Shown here in pieces: positions 10,901 through 23,400 of a DNA stretch of 64,000 nt. The stretch comes from Anaeramoeba flamelloides. Its lineage: Eukaryota; Metamonada; Anaeramoebidae. The stretch spans positions 7,998,001 through 8,062,000 of the forward strand of contig JANTQA010000029.1 in NCBI GenBank assembly GCA_027625915.1, in the 5' to 3' direction. Position 1 is the stretch's first letter. Each line of letters opens with the position of its first letter. The translations under genes and the position numbers were made by a program. The notes beneath the pieces were generated by a model. The model saw nothing but the letters and a program-made list of their open reading frames with translations, made no database searches and was not told the origin of the DNA.

Positions 10901-13900
10901 TTCTTTCTATGGGTTGAGAATAATAAATTTCTCTTTTTTGTTTTTCTTTTCTTCAACCAATAAAAGATAAAAACTAACTACGATCAATCATTCAAGTTAC
11001 AAATAGTTTTATTTGGGGATGTGTATTTGTAATTTTTTAAACCCACTTGGTAATAAATAATCTCAAAAAGTAAATCCCATTAATGAAAATGAGTACCAAA
11101 TACCCGATGTCTATTAAAGATTTAATTTTTAATGAAAATTTTACATTCAAAAAAAGCAATTAAATCCTGTTTTCCAGTCTTACTCTAAATTAAATAATCT
11201 GTTTTATTGTTTAGAATTTGAAATTGAAATGATGTTTTCCAAAAAAAAAATTATTCCAAAAAAAAAAATAATTTGCTACTTATGTTTTGAAAAAGTGTCT
11301 TATTTCAAGGCATTTCGTTTTTCAAAACAAATCCATTCTAAATCTCTTATGATCAAAAAACCCAGTTTCTAAATTTTTTGAATCTTGTTAAATTCAAATT
11401 TCTACAAGTAACTCTTTATTCAATTCCAAATTAATAGATTTTTCATTTTGTTTTCACATATAAGCAAAAAATGTTTTCAGTTTATTATCTTTGGTATTTT
11501 TTCCTTTTTTAGTTTATTGATCAACATTTCCCTTTCAATTTTTAATATTCACACAAGAGTCAATATTATTTTTGGTGTCCATTACTGGAAAATAGAGAAA
11601 AATAAAAAATACTGATATTGTGGCGAAAAACATTTTGAATTAAAAATGGAAAAAAAATTTAACAAACTTTTCCCATATTTTTTTTTTTACTAAATTGAGT
11701 TTTCAGAGAAGAAGGTTGTAATTTTTGGCTCTATTTGAAAAAGGAAATTGAAAATGAAGGGAAAATTTTTCCCGTTTATAATTCAAATACCAGTATTATT
11801 GAAGAAGTGTGAATTACACTCTAGATGACCTCGTACTTAAACCACTATTCAGAAATTTAAATCAAAAAATCCCTGGTTTCAGAAATATTCATCAGGGGAG
11901 AACATACCCAAATCTTCTTTAAGGTTTAAAAAATCAAAAAAATATAATAACGAAAAAAGGGTAAAAAAAAAAAAAAACAATTCAATTAATAATCGAATAG
12001 TTAGAAAAAACTTGTTATTTATTCAATTTGGAAATATCCACAAAATCAAATATCCATCAAATGATAAATACAAAGAAATGTAAAAAAAAAATTAAGTTCA
12101 TTGAATTCTGTGTTAAAAAAACACTTTATATGTCCATTACATTTTTTTGGTACAAATTTTTGAGTATTTTCGATTTTAGGGTATTTTCGAGAATATTAAA
12201 TTGATTCAAAATTTTGAAAATAAAATATTTTGTCCCATCTGAAGATTGATTTAAAAATAACAGGCCCCAACATCAACCAAAAGGGTTCAGAAAATAGCCT
12301 TATGGGAAAGAACGATGAACTATCTTGATTTTTAATTTTACTAAGGATCAATTTAAAATATGTTAATTTTTCGCTTTTAGAAACTGTTTTTTCAATAATA
12401 AGGATTAAATCGAATCTCATAAGCAAATTTCTTTCAATAAATTTTCAATTTGAGTTTATAATATAAAAACAAAAGATACAAAATCTCGGCTGAATTTTCC
12501 AAAAGTTTTTTGAGCAAAAAAATAGATGAGAATTCAAAGTAGAAGAATTCTCTTTTCTTCAAAATAAAATGACAAATAAATGTGAAATGTTTTTTGAATC
12601 CCTTTTTGGTCTCTTCTCAAATTTGTCTGACGCTTACTTGTTCTTCAAAAGCCCAGGAAATTGGAATGTAATTTTAATTCGTCTTTTCAGAGTAAATTCA
12701 ACAAAACCCATTCATAAATTAACTTGAATACAGAGCATATGGAATTAAAAAAGCAAAAAGATCTAACAATACTTTGCCTTTTAAAAAAGTTTTCAGAAGT
12801 CAAAAAAAAAATCAAAAATGTTTTTTTGTCCAAACAAAAATTTTGTTCATCCCTCTTAAATTAAGTTGGCTTATCTTGAAAAACCAAACTTTAAAACAAA
12901 CAAAAAAAAAGATCGTCAAGATCTTAATTCTAAGAGTTCAAAAGAAGATTAGAATATTTTTCATTCTTTTTGAAAAAGCGAATCTCAAATTTTGACAGAA
13001 ATCTACATCTCAATTTTTGAAAACCTTTTCATTTTTATTTCTCATGGGCCAATTCAGTCACTTTGGTGTTTTTCACAATTCTAAATTAGTGTTACAAGGT
13101 TTATTCAAAATGACAAAGTTTGAATTTTTTGTAAACCAGAAGATTTTAGTTTTGAAATTGAAATAAATTTTCTAGAAAGAGTTTTAATCGAGGTAAAATA
13201 TTATGTTTTCATAAACTACAAATTTTTACCAAAAATACCTTTTTACCACAAAAATATTTGTTTTAAAAAGAAAATTAATGCCAATATTTTTTTTTTGAAG
13301 ACTCAGAAGATTTGATTTAAGTGAATAGATAAAAGTTCTTTGATCTTTAAAAAACAATTAAATTTAAAAAAAAAAAAATATAAAATTAAACTTTTCAGTA
13401 AATATACTTTTTTTTTCAAATATTAAACAGAAAGAATTTAAATAAGTTTATAAATGAATCATTGAAGAAAAAAAAAATTGGTGTTTATTTTTTTTATTTT
13501 GAAGATTACAAGAAGTATTAAATTTCTTATTAAAAATTTCCACTTTAAAAAAAAACAGATAAAATTTAATCCACTAAATTATTTTTAATTATGTTTTTAT
13601 AATCAACTATTAATAATTATCTGATTATTATTATTTATTTAAACTATATCATTGAAACTGGACATATTTATCCAATTTTAATCAACAAATTAAATTTTAA
13701 TTTCAAAATTCTTTGTAAAAATTAAACAAAAAACGAAAAATAAATTGTAATGAAAGAGAGAATTTTGAAGTAGCTCAAATTGTAACTCCTAATTCAAAAA
13801 GTGAATAAAAACATAATTATTAAAAGTATTTTAAACTTGATTTAATTTTCCAAAATAAGGCTAAAATAAAGAACGTACAAAAAAAAAAAAAAAAAAAAGT

Positions 13901-15461
13901 TAAAAATAGATAAGAAAAATGTTTAGAGTTATTGGAGTTGGGATGAATTTGTGTGACTATATGATTGTGAATCATTTGGATTTGAGATTTTTTTTCCAAA
14001 ATTTTGAGATCAATTTCCTTTTATCAATTTTGTGAAATAAGGTTTCAAAAAAACTCCTTTCGAATACAATTTTGAAAATCAACTAATTTTGCAAATTTTG
14101 TTTATATTTCAGCCAAAAAAAAATCTTTTTTGAAAGAAGAGTTCACAAATTTAAAAAATAGAAAATGAAATAAAATTTTTTAAACATTCTTTTGAATTTA
14201 TTAGATAATAAATCAAAAGAAGGAAATTGGAAAAAATAGATTTATTAAACAAGAAAATTCATTTTTTTTTCAGATTTTTATGTTGTTTTTTATTAGAATT
14301 TTATCCGATTTGGAGAAAAAATTGTATTTAATTCGTTTTATTTTTTTATTTTTATTTGTTACGTGTGGTTTATTTAGATATTTCTATTATTAATATCAAC
14401 TCGAATCGGAAGTTTATTATTTCTCTTATTTCGAAACAATCAAAGTTAGGTTGATTCTTAAAAAAAAAATTGAATTTTTCATTTTTGGCTGAACTCCTTT
14501 GAGTGAATTGGAGTTTTGGCCAAAAAAAAAAAAAAAAAAAAAAAATACAAGAAAATTAACAACAATTTTTATTAAAATTCATAATTTTACACTTATCGGG
14601 ATTTTTTCACTTTTGCAAATTTTATTTCTTATTCGCGATAAGAGCTGAGTGATTACAATTTTAAATAAAAATCAGCTCGATTTTTTTGATAATATTAATG
14701 ATTTTCAATAATATCATCAAATACTCAATTGTGCTATTCTATCGGGGTGTCTTTTCTAATCTGAATAGCAATAATTATAAATCTCCTTAAATTCAATTTT
14801 AATTGAAATTACTCTTCTCATTAATTTCTATTTTATTTTATAAAAACTAATCTATTTTTTTTTTACTTAAGGTGCATGTTCAAGAAAATTAACACTTTAT
14901 ATAGACACAAAATTGCGTGATGATAAATTAATGATCAATGTTAACATGAAACAACTTATCGTCATGACAAAATTATTTCTCAAAAAAATGATGAAACGTA
15001 AAAATGGAATAGTTATGAATCTGTGCAGTGGGTCGGGTGGTGTTGGCTGCCCTTATTTAGCAACTTACTCTTCAACTAAAGGTTTCTGTATGCTCTTTTC
15101 AAATAATATAAGTTATGAATATGACGAATACGGGATAACTATACAAGGAATTACACCATTTTATGTAAGTACCAAAATGTCCAATATGAAACCAAGTTTC
15201 TTTGTGCCAACAACAAAAAGCTTTATGGATGCCGCTGTCAAGCAATTTGGTTCTGAAAGAAATGTTTGGCCAAATTTTTCGCACAAATTAATTAAATTCC
15301 TGAGCTCACTACATCTTAGTTATAGTATGGAAAAATCTTATTTAACGAGCCAGGGGTTACTTAAAAAAGCTGAAGAAAGAAGAACGAAAAGAGCGAAAAG
15401 GATGAAACAAGATCATTGGAGATTGGAGCGTGGGTTAAGTGATATTTTTCAATTTGATTAA
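7914..15461 (+). CDS. Very-long-chain 3-oxoacyl-CoA reductase-like SDR (KAR/HSD17B12 type)
   Basis: Reduces 3-ketoacyl-CoA in the ER fatty-acid elongation cycle with NADPH. Exons 7914-8064, 8260-8511 and 14872-15461 (donors GTAAGC and GTATGT; acceptors aaaaag and cttaag) keep frame and give 330 residues, close to the family length. Hydrophobic N-terminal segment about 4-25; cofactor motif TGASDGIG at 53-60; NNVG at 132-135; SGSG at 187-190; catalytic YSSTK with Y200 and K204; a PF.VSTKM segment follows, as in HSD17B12. The basic C-terminus lacks a simple KKXX signal. Intron 1 is 195 bp; intron 2 is 6,360 bp and holds repeats P, F1 and Q1. The ATG chosen starts the membrane segment. Family C copy C2 begins 17 bp after the stop codon. 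Confidence 0.92.
8958..9804. mobile_element. Element P: long terminal inverted repeat (foldback/MITE)
   Basis: 847 bp. The left arm 8958-9202 and right arm 9538-9804 are inverted copies of each other over about 245-265 bp, highly similar by eye. Both ends begin ccattgtgaaaaaaatttgg; the right arm has a small duplication of the gggtca block. The flanking bases are TCA on both sides (8955-8957 and 9805-9807), a likely 3-bp target duplication. The centre (9203-9537) has no transposase frame. The close arm match suggests recent origin or conversion. Superfamily not assigned. Confidence 0.8.
10485..11645 (+). repeat. Family F dispersed repeat, copy F1
   Basis: About 1.15 kb, aligning in the same orientation with 34073-35215. 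Landmarks: ggatattgttaaaacc near 10558, ttcaacaaac near 10600, cattcaagtta near 10990, and ctcacaagag-type sequence near the right end. No open frame with coding character; identity is interrupted by many small indels, so an old copy. Confidence 0.6.
12540..12730 (+). other. Coding-like island inside the giant intron (unrecognised)
   Basis: A plus-strand frame of about 60 codons has balanced composition unlike its surroundings and encodes SLFGLFSNLSDAYLFFKSPG among others. It starts after a stop near 12527 and ends at a TGA near 12726. It does not match the reductase family and has no matching splice phase. It could be a relict exon or chance. Confidence 0.15.
14360..14540 (+). repeat. Family Q repeat, copy Q1
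   Basis: Shares gaagtttattatttctctta and the following gaatttttcatttttgg block with 56520-56665, and in inverse orientation with about 61900-62060. Short, non-coding. An A-run of 24 follows at 14521-14544. Confidence 0.5.
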
Positions 15462-15477
15462 TTACAATTTAGGTCTT

Positions 15478-16012
15478 ATAAACTAAATTCCAAAAATTTG
15501 GACACAATTAAAACAGTTTAAAGAATAACAGTACTACGTTTTCATTCAATTTGGAAATAATTTTGAATTTTACAAACTATTTTGATCATTTTTTGTCTTT
15601 TTTCTGTTTTTTCTTTTCTTTTTTCAAGTATATAATCTGTTTCATTAGAATACCGAATTTTTTTTAAATTGTTGATATAGGTTAAATTTGAGTTTAGTTA
15701 AATAGAAAAATCCACAGAAGATTAGTTGATGGTATCTAACCTTTTGATCGATCAAGAATTGTTGGTTAAATTTCAACATATTTAGCAATTATTTTTTCAG
15801 TTAGTTTCATCATTTTGGACACATTGGTTTTTATATTTTCGTTTTAAATTATTTGTTTGATTAAATTTGGATAAAAATGGTTACATATATAAACATTAAT
15901 ACTGAGTAACTTAAATGTGTTATTATATTAAGTTTTGAAAAATATAATAAATCAGATTTTATTTTGCCTATTTTTGATTTTGAGTGTATAAAATTTGGGA
16001 ATAGGGTTTATA
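15478..16012. mobile_element. Family C MITE, copy C2, in the reductase 3' flank
   Basis: The most diverged of the four C copies; retains the pattern aattccaaaaatttggacac at the left and aatttgggaatagggttt at the right, plus the internal ttttgatcgatcaag-type block. It starts 17 bp after the reductase stop codon and so probably supplies its 3' UTR or poly(A) signal. Confidence 0.55.
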
Positions 16013-17467
16013 TTAAAGAAAATAATTATAAAAATTTTAAGATTAAATGAAAATAATTTTTTTTTCAAAAAAATTTTTGATTTATTTGTTTTTAATCGTT
16101 AAATAATATCTGTGATTAATGCTTTGATTTGGAAATAATGACTTTTTTATTTTTTAACTTTTTTCTGGAAGAAAGAGAAAGATGATATTGTTCCAAGTGA
16201 TATAAGAACGTATTAAGAGGATTTAAAAGAAATACTATTGATCTCATCTTAGTACTAGAACAAGAACATTATTTTGAGTCTGGAAGTTGATCAAAAAAAA
16301 AGGAATAATATCAAAGTGATTTTTGAACAAAACTAACTATATAAGATTTTATTTATATTTTGAATATAGGGATCCAATTCAAAACAAGTAAAAAATAATA
16401 ACAAACAAACTAATAATTGGAGAAATAAAAAAAAAATTACTATTTTTATTTATAATTATTTGACAGATTTCCTCTTAATAGTATCCTTTTATTTTACTGC
16501 AAGTCAAATTATTGAAATAAAGAAGTTAAATTTGTTACGAATTGGGGATAAGACTTGATTTGAATTCCATTGTGACAAACGAAACCATTTTTCAAAAATG
16601 ATAGTTCACTTTACAATATTAGCGATATTAATTTTGTGTTGTTTTATTTGATATCCTTATCAAAATAAATTTTCGATTTTGTCTTAGAATCATTTTTTCT
16701 AATTTCTTCAATTTTAGTTTTAATTTTTCAAATTTTAATTTTTTTTTTTTTTTTTTTTTTTGTTTTTTATTCTTTTTACTTTAATTTTTATTTTACTTTT
16801 TTTTAAATTTTTTGCTTTTTTTTTTTTTTATTAATTTTTTGAAAAAAAAGAGATCTTTGAAAATACAAATAATCATTAAGAAAATTGAAAATCTAAAAAA
16901 GATCATGTCTTTTAAAATGAATTTAATTATTACTAAAAAATCTTCATGTTAACTCTTTTTTTCATTGAAAGTTCAGTCAACATAAAAACCCATAATGTTT
17001 ATTTCAAAAATTGTGATTCACTTTTTTTTAGTTTTATATTTTATTTTTTTCAAATTTCCAAAATATTATGTTTTTTTATGTTTATTAGAATTTACAAAGT
17101 GAATTATTAAAAAGATATAATTAAATAGTTGTTATTAAAATACTAAAAAACTATAGAGTTTTTACATAATTATTTCATGTGAGTCTTAATTTTTGAAATA
17201 TTGTTTGGTTTATATAAATTATTAAAATTCTCAGCCTTTCTGATTCATTGTTATATTGTAACATCTTAAAAGTGCGAAATATTTCCAATGGGAGAATATT
17301 AATAGATAATTGGAAAATAGATAAAATATTGAACAACAACATCAATAAAATAACAAAACTTCTTAATATTAATCAAAATATATTTTTATTTTAAAGTGTA
17401 TAATTCTAAAAATAAAAAAAAAATTCAAAAGAAAATATAAAAAAAAAAATATTTCAAAATTCGAAAT
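16013..17467. other. Intergenic between convergent genes, no gene seen
   Basis: The 3' flanks of the reductase (+) and the ArfGAP gene (-) face each other here. Long T-runs near 16740 and 16815; no open frame, RNA gene or paired repeat recognised. Confidence 0.5.
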
Positions 17468-20400
17468 TTATTTCATATCTTTTGCTTTTTTTTTTTTTTT
17501 TTTAGAAGAAGTTAAATTGATTAAAAAATTACCTTCACCTGATTTTGATTTTTTTAAAGTTTTTTTTTTTTTATTTTTTTTTTTGTTTTGATCTTCGTGT
17601 GTTAATTCTCTGATGGTTGGTTTTTTTTTCGAGTTTAATGTATTTCTTCTATTTCTTGAAGGTGATCTATAATTATTTTTTTTGGTATTTGACTGTTCGT
17701 TTTGGATTTCAAAATTGTCTTCGTGCTTTCTTTTTTTATTTTGTTGTATTTCAATAAAAGTATCTAACACTCGAATGATCTCTTTATTGCCAAGTTCGTT
17801 TGCTAAATCCAATGGGCCTCTGATCCTTGCGTTCCTGTTAATAGTGCCTTTGGACGAATGAAGTATTTCAGATCTTTTCACACAGGCGCCACGCCCGATC
17901 AAGTCTTTCACGGCATGCAAATTGTTGTTTATTATTGCATGGTGGAGCGGGGTGCATCCGTTTTTGTCAAGATAGTTGATATTCAATGTGTTGCGAAGTA
18001 GCAATTCAAGGATTAGTGTGTCTTTGTATTGGAATGCTATCGAGAGACTTAATTGCTTGTCGTCCTCTATAGATCTATTTGTTAAATCAACACCATAGCA
18101 AATATATTTATACAGTGAATCAAAATTTGATTCCTTTACTGCCTTTATAGTTTGTTGGAACAAATATTCTTCATCTTTTAATTCTTCTTCAATTTGGATC
18201 CACTTTTTATTTTGATATTTGTCAATAATAAATTGCTTGATTTTTTCATTGCTATCATTGGGAGTTGGCTTTATTTTATTGTTATTATTATTTACATTAC
18301 CTTTGTTGGTTTCGTTGACTTTCTCTTCATCTTCATCTTCATCTTCATCTTCGTCTTCATCTTCATCTTTGTATTCATCTTTCACTTTATCATTCCCATT
18401 CTCGTTTCCATTTCCATTGCCCTTTTCAATTTCAATTTCATTTATTGAATTATTAATTTTTTTTTCAAAAATTTGGTTGGCTTTATAATTCCCAATATTT
18501 TTCATCATTGAGATTAATTCTTCATTCCACACATCTAAGGTCAAAGAACGAACTTTACTAATATGAGTACCTAAGGTTCTATGAATGCCTGAGCATTTTA
18601 CACAAAATGTAATACCTAAATTAATAGATGCCCAAGTTGGATTTTCCTTGCCACAATCTGCACAGATATCATTCCCCTCAATTGATTGAATTTCTTTTAA
18701 TATTTCATTTTTTTCACTTTTTTCTTTGGAGACATTTGTCTCTTTCTTAGAGACCTGTGAATTTAATACAGATTTGATATTGTTTTCTAATATCTCAATC
18801 CATTCTTGGAGCTCCGCTGCAGATGTCGTTTGAAATAGTAATTTGTTATTATTCTGTTGTGCAGAATTTATTTCAAAACAATTTCTAAAAAATAGAAAAA
18901 TTTTTAAAAAGTTTTTTTCGTTTTTTTTTTTTTATTTTTATGAGAAAAGAAATAATTTGAATATTATTTGACAAACAACATTCCTTTTTTTTTTGATATG
19001 TTTTTTTCTTTTTAAAAAAAAATAATAATAATTACCTTCTTCCGCAAGAATTATTTAATCGAATTGAACAAAGGATTAAATCAAGGTTTCCAAAAGGGGT
19101 TAAGTTTTGCCAATTTTTATAATAAAAAAGTTGATGGTTTTTGATTATAAAATAATATCTTTTCCATTTTGAATTTCGTTTTCCTGATTTATGAAACAAA
19201 TATCCAGTTTTTTCCAATTTGTTTTCATTATTTTCTGATTGTTTAGAGATCATCTATAAAAATTTTATTAGTAAATATATTAATTAATATTACAAAAAAA
19301 ATAAATACAAATTCAAAAATTAATTTTTTTTTTTATTGTCATCTAAGTAAGGAATTTTTAGTTTGTCTTATTTACTGTTTGGTTTTCGAGAGTTTCATTT
19401 TTGATCTGAAAATTTTTTGATTTTCTAAATAAAAAACTATTCGTAAAAAAAAACACGGTGTGGTTTTCTCGGGTTTCATTTTTGATTAGAATATTAATAG
19501 ATTTTCATTTTTTTCCATTTTTACCTGGCTGAATTTTCAATATTTTCGGAAGAAGGGTTACAAAGGAAAAAGATCAAGTGGTTACTTACTAATACTGGGA
19601 TACCGAAATACGAAAGTATGAGTAACTTGAAAATAAAAAAGAAAAAGTAAATGCTAAAAGTGGCCAAATGTTTGTAGCAAATCAGATCAAAAAAAGATAA
19701 AAGAAATTACAATTAAACAACTAACCTTCCAAATGAATTTTCCTGATCAATGATCAAATTAAATTAAACTAACCAAAAGTATCATTGCTGTAATGTTGGG
19801 TGTTCTTAATTAAAAGATAGCATTGTTTTTTTTTTTTTTTTGATTTTTTACCCAATAGCTAATTTTAAACCTTTCAAACCTAAATTTTTTTTTGCTTTTT
19901 TTGTCGATTTTTGTTTTTTCTTTTTGTTTTTGCTTTTTCAACCACAAAGATAATTTGGGGACTTCTTTCCTATGAAACGGCTGGAAATCTAAGATTTTAC
20001 GCTTAAATTCCCCTTTAAAAAATTTTAAGTAAAAGGACATTTAGAATGTAATTTACACTTCTTTAATAATATTATTATTAATAGATTTTCTAAGCATAAA
20101 CTAAAAGCCTCGAAAAGTGCTGTTAGGTTTTTCGGAATTCATAATATTTTTTTAGAAATTTTATTAAAAGTTTAATATATATATATAGATATATATTATT
20201 TACTAGGGCTCATAAAGATATTGAATTTTGTTTGTACTATTATTAAAAATATTATTTTTTTTAGGATTCATATTTACCAGATCCTGAGATTATTTTCATA
20301 GGATGGGCTGTTGTTGGATTGGTTTAATTTTCGTTTTAATTGGAAAATCAATAGATTCTCTGATCAAAAACAAGAATTGAGAGAAAAACTACATTAAGTT

Positions 20401-23400
20401 TTCCAGAATTTAAAAGAATTAAGCAAAATCTTTAGTTTTTATTATGTTCTTTTGAATTCTGGAAAACCTAACAAAAAGTGTCGTCAAGTGCCGTAGAGTG
20501 TCGTAGAGTGCCTAGGTTTTTTTTGAATTTGAGAAATAAAACGAAAATTAAATAAATTTTCGTTTTATTTCTCAAATTAAAAAAAACATAATGACATTTC
20601 CAACGTGAACTATTTGTTTAATTGATCAATTCGGGAATTATTTCATCCAGGTTCAAATTTATTTAGATTTTTAGATTCACAATTGATATTTTGCAAATTT
20701 CTTTTAAGAGAAAAAGAAGAAAATTAATTTATTTATCAAAACTTAGACTGGCTCAAAAACAAAAAAAAAAATACTTCTAAATTAGAAAAATGAAAATTAT
20801 TAATAACATTTAAGTTTACTTGATTAAAATTTCAAAATTTTAATGATTTTTTTGTCTTCATTTTCCATTGTCAAGATTTTATTTTTTATTTCTTAATAAA
20901 AATGTATCTATTGAAGAAAATATATTCAGAATTAAAGAAAAGAAGTATTTCTGATTTCCATTTATGTGCTGATTCCTTGGGTATTTATATGGAAAGATAG
21001 AGTTCTTGAAATTTTGGATCTCTAACTACAGTCAGTTCCATATTTAAGGTTCAAACTTCCAACAAAATTTAAGGCACAAAAAAATCTCAAATTAAAGCAC
21101 AAAATTCAAATTCTAGTAAAATAATTTGTAAAAAAAAATTCCAAAAAATGTGTATTAATTTGAGATTTGTTTGTATCTTAAATTTCGTTGAACATTTGTT
21201 TCTTAAAACTGGAATTGACTGTATTGGGAATTGATCAATTTTGAACAAATATTGAATAGAAGCTATTTTGGAAGTTATTGATCTTTTAATTTTAGATTGG
21301 AAAAAATTTTTCACTTTATTTTCTTTTTTTTTTTTTTTTAGAAAAAATATTTTATGATTTATTTACAGTAGTGGGCAAAAGTTTGAGAATTCAATGTCAC
21401 AAAATTTCTGTTTCTGTTTTTTTTTTTTTTTTTTTTTTTCAACACTCAGAGGTTGATAAAGTTTGTGAATCTTTTTTCTCTTTAAAAAAATATTTTCCCA
21501 AATACAAGATTAATTGAAATTTGAAGTTTTTTTGTTTTATTTAAATCCGAAAAGCATATTTTTTTTTTTTCAATTTTAACAAATTAAAAGAAAAGAATAA
21601 GGAGATCAACAATGAAATCAAGAAACTGGATTGTTGAACATTCGTATATGAAATTTCTTTAATTTAATTAATCTGTAATTTCTTTAAACATTCAGTTGCT
21701 CTTGGGATGTACAAAATTGATAATTTTGGTATCTAAACTAAAATTCAAAATTTTCCACACAGCTAAAACGATCCAAATAATCACAACAATACAATTTCAT
21801 TAAAATTGGAAATAAATTTTAAATTTTGTAAAATATGAAAATCATTTTTTCATCTTTTAGTTTTTTGTTTGTATTCATTTCATTTTTTGAATTACGTAAA
21901 TTGTTTCGTTCGATCATCAATTTTTTTCAACGATTGATATTATGCTAAAGTTGAGTTGTTCCAAATAGAAGAACTCAAATAAAATTAGTTGGTAGTATCT
22001 AACCATTTGATCGATCAATATTCCTAATAGAATTTAAAGAAATTTGCCAATGCATTTTTTTGTTTTGTTGTTTTACAAAATTTTTAACACACCCTTGATT
22101 TATTTATCTTGATAATTATATATTTTTTGTTTTTTGAGTATTGTAATTTAGAAATAAATGTTAACATTTCAATTAGCGAATGGTTCTGATTTGATACTTC
22201 TTCGAGAATTGATTAAATAAGTTTTTTTTTTCACAAATTGAATTATGGGTGTGTTAAAAATTTTGAATTGGGGTTTAATATAAATTTAATAATCAGTGTT
22301 TATATTTTCGATGAAAAAAGGCCTTTTATCATGCTAATATAGAGATCCATTATATTTGATTTCAAAGGGAAATGGGGTATTGGTTTATCTCGAAAATTAA
22401 TCCAAATATTAATTATAAATCCTAGAATAGGAAAAAGAAAATGAGGTGGAATTTTAACGTCATTTAAAACTCAAAAGATAGCCTTCAAATGAAACAAATT
22501 ATCAAGTTTTTATTTTAGTGATTCAAAATATTCTTATTTAATAACAACCTCGAAGATTTTTGAGACAACACAAGCAGGAAAACTTGATTTTAGCTGATTT
22601 CTTCGTTTGTATTTTTACTTGTATTTTTAATAATATTTGGTAATGATTTAATTTTACAGTTGTACCAAAGCACGATCCTACGAATCAAATTAGGAATTTT
22701 TTTGCTTCGAAAAAAAAAAAAAGAACAAATAGGGCAAATAGAAGAAAGAAATAATGGCAATCCCTCTTACCTGTATGATCCCTTCTTGATTCGACAACAA
22801 TTCTTTTTGTTCTTGCATTGATTGTTCTTTAATTTCGCCTAAATAGGAACAAAGATCTTCGAATTGCTGATTAAAGCTGTGCATCAGATCTGTGTCTATT
22901 TGAAAAAAGCCAAGTTGGTTCATTAAAGCCGAACATACCTTTTCAACAAACTCATATTTCTTTTTGTCATTTACTTGTGACAATTTTGTAACGAGATCAA
23001 AATTTGCAAGAGCGCACCTGGGAAGTAGAACAACACACAAGTTTTGTTTTCAGTTTTATACATTAAACAGATCAACAAAGAAAAACAAAAAAGAAAGGTA
23101 TGGAAAGTTAAAAAGAAAATTTGTTTTGTATAAAGAAGATCTTAAAAAATAAAAAGTTGAAAAATACTTTTCTTCGAGAAGCTTCCATTCATTCAGCAAT
23201 TCTTTGTGTTTAGAGCCTTTTTGCGAAAAGGAGAGGTTTGAAAATTTTGCAAGGGCAAGATCCCGTTCACTCATAAGTTTGTCTAACTTTTTTCGGGATT
23301 CCTTTATTTCTCCCAAATCTTTATTTATGAAATTGTCAATTGGATCTAATAATAAATAGTCGACATTTGAAAACTACATAAAATAAAAGAATTTTTGAAA

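Larger units (their letters stand above)
8512..14871 (+). other. Giant intron 2 of the reductase gene
   Basis: 6,360 bp between GTATGT and a T-rich tract ending in cttaag. The reading phase (G|GT) joins correctly across it. Contents: long-TIR element P (8958-9804), repeat F1 (10485-11645), repeat Q1 (about 14360-14540), an A-run at 14521-14544 and a coding-like island at 12540-12730. No nested gene can be supported. Confidence 0.8.

Noticed and set aside
12196-12426. Minus-strand 76-codon frame in the reductase intron
   Set aside because: Some balanced residues (FPIRLFSEPFW) but no domain, start context or repeat partner; cannot be told from chance.
20481-20510. Decamer units as a CRISPR or telomere array
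   Set aside because: Only three units without spacers, embedded in an interspersed repeat of a eukaryotic intron.
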